From: Streptococcus cristatus
Lineage (GTDB): Bacteria; Bacillota; Bacilli; Lactobacillales; Streptococcaceae
Direction of reading: 5' to 3'
NCBI RefSeq assembly: GCF_001578775.1
Contig: NZ_KQ969062.1
Coordinates: 1,044,270-1,078,671, forward strand
Length of the DNA: 34,402 bases
Every line of letters begins with the position of its first letter. The stretch's first letter is position 1. This document shows, one piece after another, positions 7,991 through 16,359 of this stretch. The notes beneath the pieces were generated by a model, which saw only the letters and a list, made by a program, of their open reading frames with translations, did not search any database and was not told where the DNA came from. The position numbers and the translations under genes were made by a program.

Positions 7991-8619
7991 GGCTTTACAT
8001 CAAAGGCGATTATACCAAAGAAATTCCATTTGATTACTTGGAACTGGCGAAAAGGATGTGGTTTGAGAAAAAAGATGGAATAGAGCCAGATTTGTCGTAT
8101 GCTGGGTATTTAGATTTACCAATCGAGAAACTTTCTATTCACTTAGAATTAGACAAGAAAACTCATGATGATAGGTGGAAAAGTGTTCGGATAAAGAAAG
8201 GGATTAAATATGATTTTTTATCCCATAAGTCAGAATATATACAGTTAGACTATGAAGATGCTATCATGTCGGATTTTCGTGAGAAAGGTGAATGTTTAAG
8301 AATTGCTTCTAAGCACCTTGACCTTCTCACTGTTGATAAACGAGCTATGTATATTATGGCCATTGAAATTGCGACTGCTATTGATGGTCAGATTAGCGAA
8401 GATGATAAAGAGAGCTGGTTAAGTGTGGAGGAATTTAAAAAACGGCATGAGGATATCCTTTCGATGAGTTATGAAGAGGCTAATGAGCTGAGTTTGGAAG
8501 AAATTCCCTTTTTGGGCGATGTGAGAGACCCAGTTTGGGAAGACGATGACCGTAGAAATGAAGAATACATCAAAATCCATGGAGAAGTGGAGTTGGATGA
8601 CGATGAGGACGACGAGTGA
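7987..8619 (+). CDS. Presumed immunity protein, copy 5 (subtype A')
   Basis: This paralogue has 210 residues and an ATG start in an ATGA overlap with copy 4, preceded by GAGGAGG within tail codons. Its N-terminus (DYTKEIPFDYLELAKRMWFE) is nearly the same as in copy 1, so it is a second subtype-A gene. The middle diverges (SYAGYLDLPIEKLSIHLELDK). The C-terminal block is conserved (DKRAMYIMAIEIATAIDG, SEDDKESW), and the tail ends in a DDDEDDE run. It is intact. Confidence 0.7.
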   Translation: MRLYIKGDYTKEIPFDYLELAKRMWFEKKDGIEPDLSYAGYLDLPIEKLSIHLELDKKTHDDRWKSVRIKKGIKYDFLSHKSEYIQLDYEDAIMSDFREKGECLRIASKHLDLLTVDKRAMYIMAIEIATAIDGQISEDDKESWLSVEEFKKRHEDILSMSYEEANELSLEEIPFLGDVRDPVWEDDDRRNEEYIKIHGEVELDDDEDDE

Positions 8620-9223
8620 AACTATATCTTAAAGGTGATTATACAAAAAAGATACCTTATGGTTATCTAGAGCTTGCTGGAAAAATGTGGTTTCCAGAAG
8701 AAAAGCAAGTATCTTACTCAATGCTGGGAATAATGATGCATTACAAGAGGATTTTTCTGTAAATTTATCCTTGAGGAAAAGTACTGCAGATAAGCGATGG
8801 TCTAGTGTCCCTCTAAAGGAAGGGGTACGAATACTCTTTTCGCATCTTAACGAATGTATTGAGATAGAGTTTGAAGATGCGTTTGCTACGGATTATAATG
8901 AAAAGGGGGACTATCTTCGCATTTTAACTAGCCATCTAGAAATCTTGACAGTAGACAAACGAGCCATGTACATTATTGCACTTGAGATTGCAAAGGTGAT
9001 TGACGGGCAAATTAGCGAGGATGGTAAGAATAGCTGGTTGACAATTGAAGAGTTTAAAAGAAAACACGAGGCTATTCTATCTCTGACTTTTGAAGAAGCA
9101 AATGAAATCAGTCTGACAGAAATTCAAACAATGGATGTTATAGACGATCCTCTTTGGGAGGAAGAAGCTATTCGTCGAAAAGAATATATACTAGCACATG
9201 GAGGCGATATCTCAGATTTATGA
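8616..9223 (+). pseudogene. Presumed immunity gene, copy 6 (subtype E), frameshifted
   Basis: GTG 8616 overlaps copy 5 by 4 nt and opens a normal family N-terminus (KLYLKGDYTKKIPYGYLELAG). Near 8720 the sequence reads TCAATGC where the related copy at 10454 has TCAAATGC, so one A is missing and the frame changes. Downstream the family continues perfectly in the other frame to 9223 (NAGNNDALQEDF, DKRAMYIIALEIAKVIDG, SEDGKNSW). A GTG at 8687 could start the downstream frame but has no ribosome site. Unlike the other copies it ends HGGDISDL with no long acidic tail. Confidence 0.78.
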
Positions 9224-9849
9224 GACTATATATCAAAAGTGGTTTTAAGAAAAAAATAACCTTTACAACAAGAGAGTTGCTCTGGAAAATGTGGTTTAAG
9301 GAGTGGCATGGTCATCCTATTACATACTCAAACGTCGGTGATGATGAGATGTTACAAGATGATTTTTACTTTGTAGTAAGCTTTGATAAATGGCGTTTTT
9401 TTGACTCAAGATGGAATAATATTCCCTCTTATGATTTAAAAAATCCGTGGAATTCCTATAAATATGAAAATATATCCCTTGAATTTGAAAAAACTTTCAT
9501 TACAGAGTGGAGAGAACGTGGAGATTATCTACGTATCGCAACATCTCATATAGATGTTTTAACAGTAGATAAACGTGCTTTATACATTATGGCGGTCGAG
9601 GTTGCGAGTGCAATAGATGGGGATATCAGCGAGGATGACAAAGAGACATGGTTGGATGTAGAGACTTTTAAGGAGCTACATAAGGATGTTCTTTCACTGA
9701 CTTATGATGAAGCTGTTGAAATCAGTTTGGAAGAATTAAAGACAATGGTACCGGTAAGAGATCCTCTATGGGAAGAGGAGGAAAGGCTTCGAGAAGAATA
9801 TATCAAAATCCACGGTGAACGTGTTTATGACGATGAGGAAGATGAGTGA
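9220..9849 (+). CDS. Presumed immunity protein, copy 7 (subtype D')
   Basis: The ATG at 9220 (ATGA overlap with copy 6) gives 209 residues starting MRLYIKSGFKKKI, aligning with all other copies. An in-frame upstream start is possible but lies in copy 6 sequence. It carries the subtype-D signature SNVGDDEMLQDDF as in copy 4, then DKWRFFDSRW, DKRALYIMAVEVASAIDG, SEDDKETW and a short acidic tail (DDEEDE). The nearest GGAGG is about 15 nt upstream, so coupling to copy 6 translation may be poor. It is intact. Confidence 0.68.
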   Translation: MRLYIKSGFKKKITFTTRELLWKMWFKEWHGHPITYSNVGDDEMLQDDFYFVVSFDKWRFFDSRWNNIPSYDLKNPWNSYKYENISLEFEKTFITEWRERGDYLRIATSHIDVLTVDKRALYIMAVEVASAIDGDISEDDKETWLDVETFKELHKDVLSLTYDEAVEISLEELKTMVPVRDPLWEEEERLREEYIKIHGERVYDDEEDE

Positions 9850-10457
9850 GACTATATCTTAAAGGCAACTACGAAACTAGTATTTACCAAAACTGTATGG
9901 AATATCCTTGGAAAATGTGGTTCAAGGAACGTAAGGGAGTGAAAGTTGGTTTTTCTTATGCACGTGATGATGACTTCTATTTTAGTGTTAGTTTGGATAA
10001 ATTTTCTTCAAATGATGAGCGTTGGGGAATGACTGATTTTAAAATAGGAGATAATCCATGGAGTTCATTTAAATATGAGTATCTAATATTGGATTGTGAA
10101 GATTCCTATGAAAGTGATGGGCGAGAAAAAGGAGACTATCTTCGAATAATCACGACTCATAAGGATATTCTAACGGTTGATAAGCGAGCTCTCTATATCA
10201 TTGCGATTGAAGTAGCATCTGTCATTGACGGTCAAATCAGCGAAGACGACAAAGAAACATAGCTGAGCCTTGAAGAATTCAAAATGAAACATATAGACCT
10301 GCTGAATTTGACCTACGACGAAGCGGTCGATATTAGTTTAGAAGAGATAAAGGTTATGAAAGCGATAGACGAGCCTCTCTGGGAAGAATTGGATAGGAAG
10401 CGTGAAGAGTACATTCGAATTCATGGAGAGGTAGAGTTGGACGACGAGGACGAATGA
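9846..10457 (+). pseudogene. Presumed immunity gene, copy 8 (subtype C'), broken by one nonsense change
   Basis: GTG 9846 overlaps copy 7 by 4 nt. The frame runs to TGA 10455-10457 but contains TAG at 10260-10262 (codon 139), exactly at the Trp of the conserved SEDDKETW motif (TGG in other copies). The N-terminus NYETSIYQ and the middle SYARDDDFYFSVSLDKFSS match copy 3. The truncated product (138 residues) would lack the C-terminal third and the acidic tail. The rest is still recognisable (EEFKMKH, VMKAIDEPLW, YIRIHGEVELDDEDE). Confidence 0.8.
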
Positions 10458-10640
10458 AATTATACTTAAAAGGCGATTATACAAAAAAGATACCTTACGG
10501 TTATCTAGAGCTTGCTGGTAAAATGTGGTTTCCAGAGGATGAGCAGGTTTCTTACTCAAATGCTGGGAATAATGATGCATTGCAAAAGGATTTTTTTCAA
10601 ATTTATCCTTGAGGAAAGGCACTTTCGATAAGAGGTGGGT
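10454..10640 (+). pseudogene. Presumed immunity gene, copy 9 (subtype E'), frameshifted and truncated
   Basis: ATG 10454 (ATGA overlap with copy 8) begins KLYLKGDYTKKIPYGYLELAG, the same N-terminus as copy 6, and continues through PEDEQVSYSNAGNNDALQ. A one-base loss at about 10592-10600 relative to copy 6 leads to TGA at 10610-10612, giving 52 residues. In the shifted frame the homology continues only to about 10640 (Leu-Arg-Lys, then Asp-Lys-Arg-Trp) and then stops, so the rest of the gene is deleted. This marks the right edge of the array. Confidence 0.75.
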
Positions 10641-10773
10641 ATTACTTATAATGTTGAAGGGATTCCTTTACTCCTCTTGCTATTGAGAAAAACTCACTAT
10701 TCTGTAAGTGTTAAACGATTTGATGGGGAAGCTTAATTTAGATAGAAGGTACAAATGGCTAAAACAAAATAAT
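10641..10773 (+). other. Non-coding junction between the immunity array and trmK
   Basis: No supported gene is present. A short open stretch (about 10651-10735, ending KRFDGEA then TAA) has no start or ribosome site that I trust and no family I recognise. It may be the leftover end of a gene removed when copy 9 was truncated. Confidence 0.4.
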
Positions 10774-10802
10774 TTCACTTGATGATACAGAAATGATATA
10801 CT
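10774..10802 (+). promoter_or_regulatory. Promoter of trmK
   Basis: TTCACT (10774-10779), a 17-bp spacer and TATACT (10797-10802) with an upstream TGA (extended -10) lie 31 bp before the trmK start. Confidence 0.6.
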
Positions 10803-10833
10803 GAATAGAAGAACGTTTAGAAAAGAGTAAGCA

Positions 10834-11523
10834 ATGCAAAAAAAGACGATTTCCCAACGCTTGGAGCGAGTGGCTGCTTTTGTACCAGATGGGGCAAAGC
10901 TGCTGGATGTCGGGAGCGATCACGCCTATTTGCCTATTTACCTGATTCAGCAGGGACGGATTGAGAAGGCTCTGGCCGGAGAAGTGGTAGAGGGGCCTTT
11001 TCAGTCTGCCCAGAAAAATGTGGCAGAGCATGGGCTGACGGAGCAGATTGAGGTTCGCTTGGCCAATGGTCTGGCGGCTTTTGAAGCGGAAGATCAGATT
11101 GACACCATCGTCATTGCTGGTATGGGTGGTCGCTTGATTTCAGAGATTTTGGAAAATGGCAGAGCTAAGCTTTCGTCCGTTTCCCGCTTGATTTTGCAGC
11201 CCAATAACCGAGAGGATGAGCTCCGCAGCTGGCTGGTATCTAACGGTTTTCGCTTGCTGGCTGAGGATATTTTAGAAGAAGCTGGAAAGTTTTACGAAAT
11301 CCTAGTGGCTGAGGCAGGCCAGCAAACATTGACAGAGCAAGAAAAACGCTTTGGTCCTTTCCTATTAGAGCAGCAATCGCCTGTTTTTCAGTTAAGATGG
11401 CAGAAAGAACTGAAAAAACTTGAAGGAGCTCTAGCCCATATCCCAGAAAAGAATGAGCTAGAACGCTCTGCTATGTCCCAAAAAATTGAAAGTATCAAGG
11501 AGGTGCTCCATGTTAGCAAGTGA
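10834..11523 (+). CDS. trmK: tRNA (adenine(22)-N1)-methyltransferase TrmK
   Basis: A SAM-dependent methyltransferase of 229 residues that forms m1A22 in bacterial tRNAs. The SAM-binding loop [15 protein letters not shown] is at ~20-34. The [11 protein letters not shown] motif and the following ILQPNN (catalytic-region motif) are in the middle, and the C-terminal ~60 residues are a charged helical region, as in the TrmK/YqfN family. AAAAGAG precedes the ATG. The gene overlaps nif3 by 14 nt, the standard trmK-nif3 pair of Firmicutes. Confidence 0.92.
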   Translation: MQKKTISQRLERVAAFVPDGAKLLDVGSDHAYLPIYLIQQGRIEKALAGEVVEGPFQSAQKNVAEHGLTEQIEVRLANGLAAFEAEDQIDTIVIAGMGGRLISEILENGRAKLSSVSRLILQPNNREDELRSWLVSNGFRLLAEDILEEAGKFYEILVAEAGQQTLTEQEKRFGPFLLEQQSPVFQLRWQKELKKLEGALAHIPEKNELERSAMSQKIESIKEVLHVSK

Positions 11524-12307
11524 AATCATCGCCCGTTATGAAGCCTATTGCCCGCAAGAATTGTCCATGGAGGGCGACATTTCAGGCCTGCAAATCGGAA
11601 CTTTGGACAAAGAAGTGGACAAGGTTCTAGTGGCATTGGATATTCGTGAGCAAACGGTGGCGGAGGCTATCGAGGCAGGTGTTGGACTGATTATCGTTAA
11701 GCATGCGCCTATCTTTCGACCGCTCAAGAACCTAGTGGCAGATAAGGCGCGAAATCAAATCATTCTAGACCTCATCAAGCATGATATTGCTGTTTATGTC
11801 AGCCATACCAATATTGATGTTGTAGAGGACGGGCTCAATGACTGGTTCTGCCAGTTATTAGATATTGAGGAGACAAATTTTCTCAGTCAGACAAGTCCAG
11901 AACACGGTATTGGTCGCGTAGGGAATATTGCTCCTCAGTCTTTTGGGGATTTTGCGGCTAAGGTCAAGGCAACTTTTGGACTAGATAGTTTGCGTCTGGT
12001 TACTTATGAAGAAGCGGATCTCGAACGCGTGATTGAGCATGTGGCTATTTGTGGTGGCAGCGGTCAGTCCTTTTATCCGGAAGCTATTGCCAAGGGAGCG
12101 CAGGTCTACATTACAGGTGATATTTACTATCATACAGCTCAGGAAATGCTGACAGAGGGGCTTTTGGCGCTGGATCCTGGACACCATATCGAGGTTCTTT
12201 TTACCGAAAAATTAAAAGAAAAATTTGATACTTGGAAGGCAGAAGAAGGCTGGGAAATTGAGATTCTAGCTAGTCAGGCTTCGACCAATCCTTTCCGACA
12301 TATTTGA
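11510..12307 (+). CDS. Nif3-like dinuclear metal centre protein (YqfO family)
   Basis: I chose the ATG at 11510 because AAGGAGGTG sits just upstream within trmK and [15 protein letters not shown] aligns with the family; 265 residues is the usual short streptococcal form. Metal-ligand motifs are [20 protein letters not shown] near residues 70-105 and GHHIEVLF near the C-terminus. The family has been linked to GTP cyclohydrolase I-type activity but its role is uncertain. It overlaps trmK, and the next gene follows after 11 nt, so trmK, nif3 and the FAD gene likely form one operon. Confidence 0.88.
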   Translation: MLASEIIARYEAYCPQELSMEGDISGLQIGTLDKEVDKVLVALDIREQTVAEAIEAGVGLIIVKHAPIFRPLKNLVADKARNQIILDLIKHDIAVYVSHTNIDVVEDGLNDWFCQLLDIEETNFLSQTSPEHGIGRVGNIAPQSFGDFAAKVKATFGLDSLRLVTYEEADLERVIEHVAICGGSGQSFYPEAIAKGAQVYITGDIYYHTAQEMLTEGLLALDPGHHIEVLFTEKLKEKFDTWKAEEGWEIEILASQASTNPFRHI

Positions 12308-12318
12308 GAGGGAGCGAC

Positions 12319-13437
12319 ATGAAAAAAGTAGCAGTGATTGGAGCTGGGATTGTCGGATCAACAGCGGCTTACTATCTGTCCCAATCCCCAGATGTGGAAG
12401 TGACTGTCTTTGATGACGGCAAGGGGCAGGCAACCAAGGCAGCCGCTGGCATTATCAGTCCTTGGTTTTCCAAGCGTCGCAACAAGGCTTGGTACAGGAT
12501 GGCGCGTCTGGGCGCTGATTTTTATCAGTACTTGATTGCGGAACTGGAAGCGGCTGGAATCCAGACAGACTTTTACCAACAGACAGGTGTTTATCTGTTG
12601 AAAAAGGATGAGAGCAAGCTGCAGGAACTTTATGATTTGGCTGCTAATCGTCGTGAAAAGTCGCCGCTGATTGGGGACTTGAGTCTTCTCAGCCGTCAGG
12701 AAGCCCAGGAGAAATTTCCAGACTTGCAAGGCTTTGAGCAACTTCTCTATGCTTCCGGTGGCGCCCGTGTGGAGGGAGCGCTCTTGACGGAGACGCTTCT
12801 GAAAGCCAGCAAGGCAGAGTTAGTTGAGAAAAAGGTAATCTTGACAGTAGATAGAGAGCAACTTCTGGTGGATGGTCGTAGTTTTGACTGTGTCATCTTA
12901 GCTGCGGGGGCTTGGCTGGGAGAAATCTTGCAGCCACTGGGCTATAAGACAGATGTTCGGCCGCAAAAAGGACAGCTACGTGATTTTAAGCTGGCTGAAA
13001 AGACGGATGACTACCCTGTGGTTATGCCTGAGGGCGAGCTGGATATCATTCCTTTTCTAGCAGGCAAGGTCAGTGTCGGTGCCAGTCATGAAAATGATCA
13101 GGGCTTTGATTTGACGGTAGATAAGACGGTGCTGAATCAGTTGCAGCAAGAATCGGAAACTTACTTGCCAAGTTTATCTAAAGCAGAGATTCTGGGTGAG
13201 CGCGTGGGAACGCGGGCTTATACCAGCGACTTTTCTCCTTTCTTTGGAGCTGTGCCAGACTTGCCGCATGTCTACGCAGCCAGCGGTCTAGGCTCTTCCG
13301 GCCTGACAACTGGTCCGCTCATCGGACGCCAATTGGCTCAGATGGCTTTGGGAGAAGCGGGGCTGCTAGATCCAGCAGACTATCCTATTGAACGGTACGT
13401 GGAGAAGAAGATACTTAAGGAGAATAAATGTTTTTAA
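12319..13437 (+). CDS. FAD-dependent oxidoreductase (DadA / D-amino-acid oxidase fold)
   Basis: The protein has 372 residues. The FAD-binding Rossmann motif VIGAGIVGSTAAYYL lies at the very N-terminus. A second flavin-contacting region is near the C-terminus (YAASGLGSSGLTTGPLIG). Other family features are GIISPWFSKRRNK and RPQKGQL. It probably oxidises an amine or amino acid, with unknown substrate. GAGAGGGAG precedes the ATG at 12319, which I prefer over the upstream in-frame TTG at 12304. It follows nif3, the conserved order in streptococci. Its last 10 nt overlap the next reading frame. Confidence 0.85.
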   Translation: MKKVAVIGAGIVGSTAAYYLSQSPDVEVTVFDDGKGQATKAAAGIISPWFSKRRNKAWYRMARLGADFYQYLIAELEAAGIQTDFYQQTGVYLLKKDESKLQELYDLAANRREKSPLIGDLSLLSRQEAQEKFPDLQGFEQLLYASGGARVEGALLTETLLKASKAELVEKKVILTVDREQLLVDGRSFDCVILAAGAWLGEILQPLGYKTDVRPQKGQLRDFKLAEKTDDYPVVMPEGELDIIPFLAGKVSVGASHENDQGFDLTVDKTVLNQLQQESETYLPSLSKAEILGERVGTRAYTSDFSPFFGAVPDLPHVYAASGLGSSGLTTGPLIGRQLAQMALGEAGLLDPADYPIERYVEKKILKENKCF

Positions 13438-14467
13438 TATTTCTCATTTTACTTTTACTAGTAATATCAATCTTAATTTCAATCTTACTTATTCTATTTA
13501 CTAGACATGAAAGTCGTTCTCAACATTCTCTTGTTGCTCAAAATAATGGAGGAAATCAGGAACTAGCAAAGAATAACAAACATAAAATAGGTTTTGGTGT
13601 TTTGGGCTGTTTCCTATCCAGTGTGGTGATCGTTTTTCTTATGGCTCTTGTCTCTATGTTTCTGAATTTCATAGATATATGGGGATTTTTGTACGAGTAC
13701 CGAAATATGAAATGGTACAGGCTGTTCAGCGCTCTTATAAGCAGAGTGGTTTTGAAGGAACGGTCAGAGTTTTAGATGCTAATAAAAACTATACCTCTTT
13801 TGCTGGTTATTTAGTCAGTGCTGAGTATTCTGAGGAAATTGAGGGGAAAACGGTTAAGATCGGTGACCGAATTGAGTACTACACCTCTCGGGATGAGAAA
13901 TATGGAAAAACGGATATTGACCTACAGCTTGAAAAGGGAGATGCGATTTATCAAGTTTTTCCTAGTATCGCTTATACGGGACTAGAGCTGAGTCCGGGCT
14001 ATAGTGAAACTTTAGAAACTGTAAAAGATAGCTTCACAAGAGCGGATAAGAAGAAACTATATCTAGAATCCCTTGATTTTATGATAGATAAGGATGCACC
14101 ACATATTGATGCATACGAGGCTCTGATAAAGAAGAATCGGGCAGAAGGCCAGCCTTTGCAGGGCTTATATCCAATTCCTATTTCTGACATGTTAGAAAAA
14201 GAGGCTCTTGCCATTGAAATGAAGGTAATTTTGAACGTGGAGCAAGATGATGGATCTATCATTAGTATTGGCCAAGACCAGAAGAATGATGATAAAATCA
14301 AGCAGATTTTACAAGAGCAGCTAGATTTCACGAAGCTACCAAATGCACGTTATCTTATGGCTATTAGTGTCGGGAAAGATAGTAAGTATTCTGGATTTGG
14401 TAAATACGAAGTCATTGTTCAAAATCATCAGATCGTTCGATTTTCTATCCAAAATAAAGAATATTGA
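13428..14467 (+). pseudogene. Membrane-anchored protein gene, probably frameshifted
   Basis: Two overlapping reading frames make one plausible gene. The first (13428-13775) has AAGGAG and an ATG and encodes two hydrophobic membrane segments (about residues 2-24 and 55-82) separated by a polar stretch. The second (open from 13679 to 14467) encodes a soluble domain beginning FVRVPKYEMVQAVQRSY and has no ribosome site. The first frame loses sense where the second begins (about 13670-13700), so a single-base indel probably split one gene. The family is unknown to me. If the split is original, the window instead has a 115-residue membrane protein and an untranslated or re-initiated 262-residue frame. 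Confidence 0.5.
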
Positions 14468-14575
14468 GTTGGAATAACTCTTTTGGGTATTGCTTTCAAT
14501 TACAGCTTGTGGTTGTGTAAGCATCATGAACGTGGTTTTCTTAAAGTTACTAATGCTAGGTGGAGAAGGTTTGAT

Positions 14576-15046
14576 ATGACAGAAACTATTTTGAATTGGG
14601 TCAATATTTGTGTAAAAAAAGACGATGAAATTTTACTGCTTAATCGCCAGCATGATAACTTTAAAGGGTGGATACAACCAGGTGGGAAGGTGGAGTTTCC
14701 AGAATCTTTTTTTGAGGCTGCAAGGCGCGAATTAAAAGAAGAAACAGGGCTGACTGCTCTAAACTTGGAATTGAAGGGAATTTCAGGTTTCACTAATCCG
14801 AGTAAAAAAGAACGGTATGTGTATTATGATTTTCTTTGTACTGCCTTTGAGGGGCAAGTTAGGGGAAACGATCATGAAGGGGAGCCCAAATGGTGGAAGA
14901 TTTCGGAACTTGACCAAATAGATATGCAGGACGACATACGTGAACGTTTGCCTCTCTACTGGCGGAAAGGCTCTTTTGAGCGGATTCATTACTGGAATGA
15001 GGAAAAACATTGTATCGGCGAAACCAAGACAATTTTGTATGATTGA
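14576..15046 (+). CDS. NUDIX hydrolase, MutT/8-oxo-dGTP diphosphatase-like
   Basis: The protein has 156 residues. The NUDIX box is complete: G at the start of GGKVEFPE, then seven residues, then RELKEETGL, matching GX5EX7REUXEEXGU with all acidic metal ligands. The sequence around it (LLLNRQHDNFKGWIQPGG) fits nucleoside-triphosphate-cleaning or related NUDIX enzymes, but the substrate cannot be read from sequence. I chose the ATG at 14576 because GGAGAAGG precedes it at good spacing. It stands between a broken membrane gene and a broken ZIP gene. Confidence 0.85.
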   Translation: MTETILNWVNICVKKDDEILLLNRQHDNFKGWIQPGGKVEFPESFFEAARRELKEETGLTALNLELKGISGFTNPSKKERYVYYDFLCTAFEGQVRGNDHEGEPKWWKISELDQIDMQDDIRERLPLYWRKGSFERIHYWNEEKHCIGETKTILYD

Positions 15047-15068
15047 TTTGAGAGGATAGGGAGAAGTT

Positions 15069-15350
15069 ATGGACTGGTTACGATCGCAGCCTGTGGTTAT
15101 GCAGGCATTCTTGGCGGGGCTTTTTACATGGGGATGTACCATTGTGGGCTCGGCTGTTGTATTTTTCTTTAAAAAGGTCAGTCGTAAGTTGCTGGATATT
15201 ATGATGGGCTTTGCGGCAGGAGCTATGATTTTCGTTGTGGTAGAGGAGCTGATACCGGATTCGCAGACCAATGGCAATACCGATGTGGCGACCTTAGGTC
15301 TCATGGTGGGATTTGTTCTCATTATGGTTTTGGATGTAGCTTTAGGTTGA
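15069..15350 (+). pseudogene. ZIP-family metal transporter remnant with internal deletion
   Basis: The 93-residue frame begins like a full ZIP/GufA-type zinc transporter (MDWLRSQPVVMQAFLAGLFTW, first membrane segment, then KLLDIMMGFAAGAMI) and ends like its last part (FVVVEELIPDSQTNGN, then a final membrane segment). ZIP transporters of this type are about 270 residues, so the central membrane helices with the metal-binding His/Glu residues are absent. The frame is preserved. The junction falls at FAAGAMI (residues 48-54, bases 15210-15230), a motif I recall occurring twice in the intact family, which suggests deletion by recombination between short repeats. GATAGGGAGAAG precedes the ATG, so a short product may still be made. 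Confidence 0.75.
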
Positions 15351-15379
15351 TGCCAATTTAGAATCAAAGAGCAGAAGGA

Positions 15380-15402
15380 AGCGGAATTTCCGCTCTTTTT
15401 TC
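15380..15402 (+). terminator. Intrinsic terminator after the ZIP remnant
   Basis: AGCGGA, ATT loop and TCCGCT form a 6-bp stem (15380-15394), followed by CTTTTTTCTTTT. Confidence 0.8.
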
Positions 15403-15425
15403 TTTTATTAAGGGGAGTGAAAAGG

Positions 15426-15454
15426 GTGACATCCGCTTTCAAAAATGGTAAAAT
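15426..15454 (+). promoter_or_regulatory. Promoter of the rml genes
   Basis: GTGACA (15426-15431), a 17-bp spacer and TAAAAT (15449-15454), with TGG just upstream of the -10. It starts 60 bp before rmlA. Confidence 0.7.
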
Positions 15455-15485
15455 AAAGGGAATACATTAAGAGAGGAAACTCATT

Positions 15486-16355
15486 ATGAAAGGTATTATC
15501 CTTGCAGGCGGTTCGGGTACACGTTTGTATCCATTGACCCGCGCTGCGTCAAAACAGCTCATGCCGGTTTATGACAAACCCATGATTTATTATCCACTGT
15601 CAACTCTTATGCTGGCTGGTATCAAGGACATCTTGATTATCTCCACTCCGACGGATCTGCCTCGTTTTGAGGATCTGCTGGGAGATGGCTCTGAGTTTGG
15701 TATCAAGCTCTCTTATGCGGAGCAGCCAAGTCCGGATGGATTGGCACAAGCCTTTATCATTGGAGCTGATTTTATTGGAGATGACAATGTAGCGCTGATT
15801 CTTGGGGATAATATTTACCATGGACCAGGTCTGAGTAAAATGCTCCAAAATGCTGCGGCGAAAGAAAAAGGAGCAACTGTCTTTGGCTACCATGTCAAGG
15901 ATCCAGAACGCTTTGGTGTTGTAGAATTTGATGAAAATATGAATGCTATCTCCATCGAAGAAAAACCAGAACAACCTCGCTCTAACTATGCAGTGACAGG
16001 ACTCTATTTCTATGATAACGATGTTGTAGAAATTGCCAAGAACATCAAACCAAGTCCTCGCGGAGAACTGGAAATCACTGATGTCAACAAGGCTTACTTG
16101 GATCGTGGTGACTTGTCTGTTGAGCTCATGGGACGTGGTTTTGCTTGGTTGGATACAGGAACTCATGAAAGTCTCTTAGAAGCCGCTCAATATATCGAAA
16201 CAGTTCAGCGTATGCAGAATGTTCAGGTGGCAAATCTGGAAGAAATTGCCTATCGTATGGGCTATATCACTAAAGAGCAAGTGCACGAATTGGCGCAGCC
16301 GTTGAAGAAGAATGAATACGGACAATACTTGCTCCGTTTGATTGGAGAAGCATAA
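15486..16355 (+). CDS. rmlA: Glucose-1-phosphate thymidylyltransferase
   Basis: This is the first step of dTDP-L-rhamnose synthesis: dTTP plus glucose-1-phosphate to dTDP-glucose. The 289-residue length is standard. The nucleotide-binding signature [18 protein letters not shown] is at the start, with [16 protein letters not shown] following, [19 protein letters not shown] in the middle and [13 protein letters not shown] near 220. GAGAGGAAA precedes the ATG. rmlC follows after 4 nt, so the two are cotranscribed. The product supplies rhamnose for the cell-wall rhamnopolysaccharide typical of streptococci. Confidence 0.96.
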   Translation: MKGIILAGGSGTRLYPLTRAASKQLMPVYDKPMIYYPLSTLMLAGIKDILIISTPTDLPRFEDLLGDGSEFGIKLSYAEQPSPDGLAQAFIIGADFIGDDNVALILGDNIYHGPGLSKMLQNAAAKEKGATVFGYHVKDPERFGVVEFDENMNAISIEEKPEQPRSNYAVTGLYFYDNDVVEIAKNIKPSPRGELEITDVNKAYLDRGDLSVELMGRGFAWLDTGTHESLLEAAQYIETVQRMQNVQVANLEEIAYRMGYITKEQVHELAQPLKKNEYGQYLLRLIGEA

Positions 16356-16359
16356 GAAG

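Noticed and set aside
9154..9219. Upstream extension of immunity copy 7 from an earlier in-frame start.
   Set aside because: The extension lies inside copy 6 in another frame; the ATG at 9220 aligns with every other copy and keeps the 4-nt overlap.
5420..10640. The regular repeat of similar blocks looked at first like a CRISPR or other short-repeat array.
   Set aside because: The repeat unit is a whole gene of about 600-650 bp with open frames; no short direct repeats with equal spacers exist.
14526..14579. A 17-codon reading frame overlapping the NUDIX start in an ATGA quartet.
   Set aside because: No ribosome site precedes it and the peptide has no recognisable character; the overlap is probably chance.
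14783..15442. Minus-strand reading frame of 219 codons across the NUDIX and ZIP genes.
   Set aside because: It is antisense to two recognisable + strand genes, with no ribosome site or known domain.
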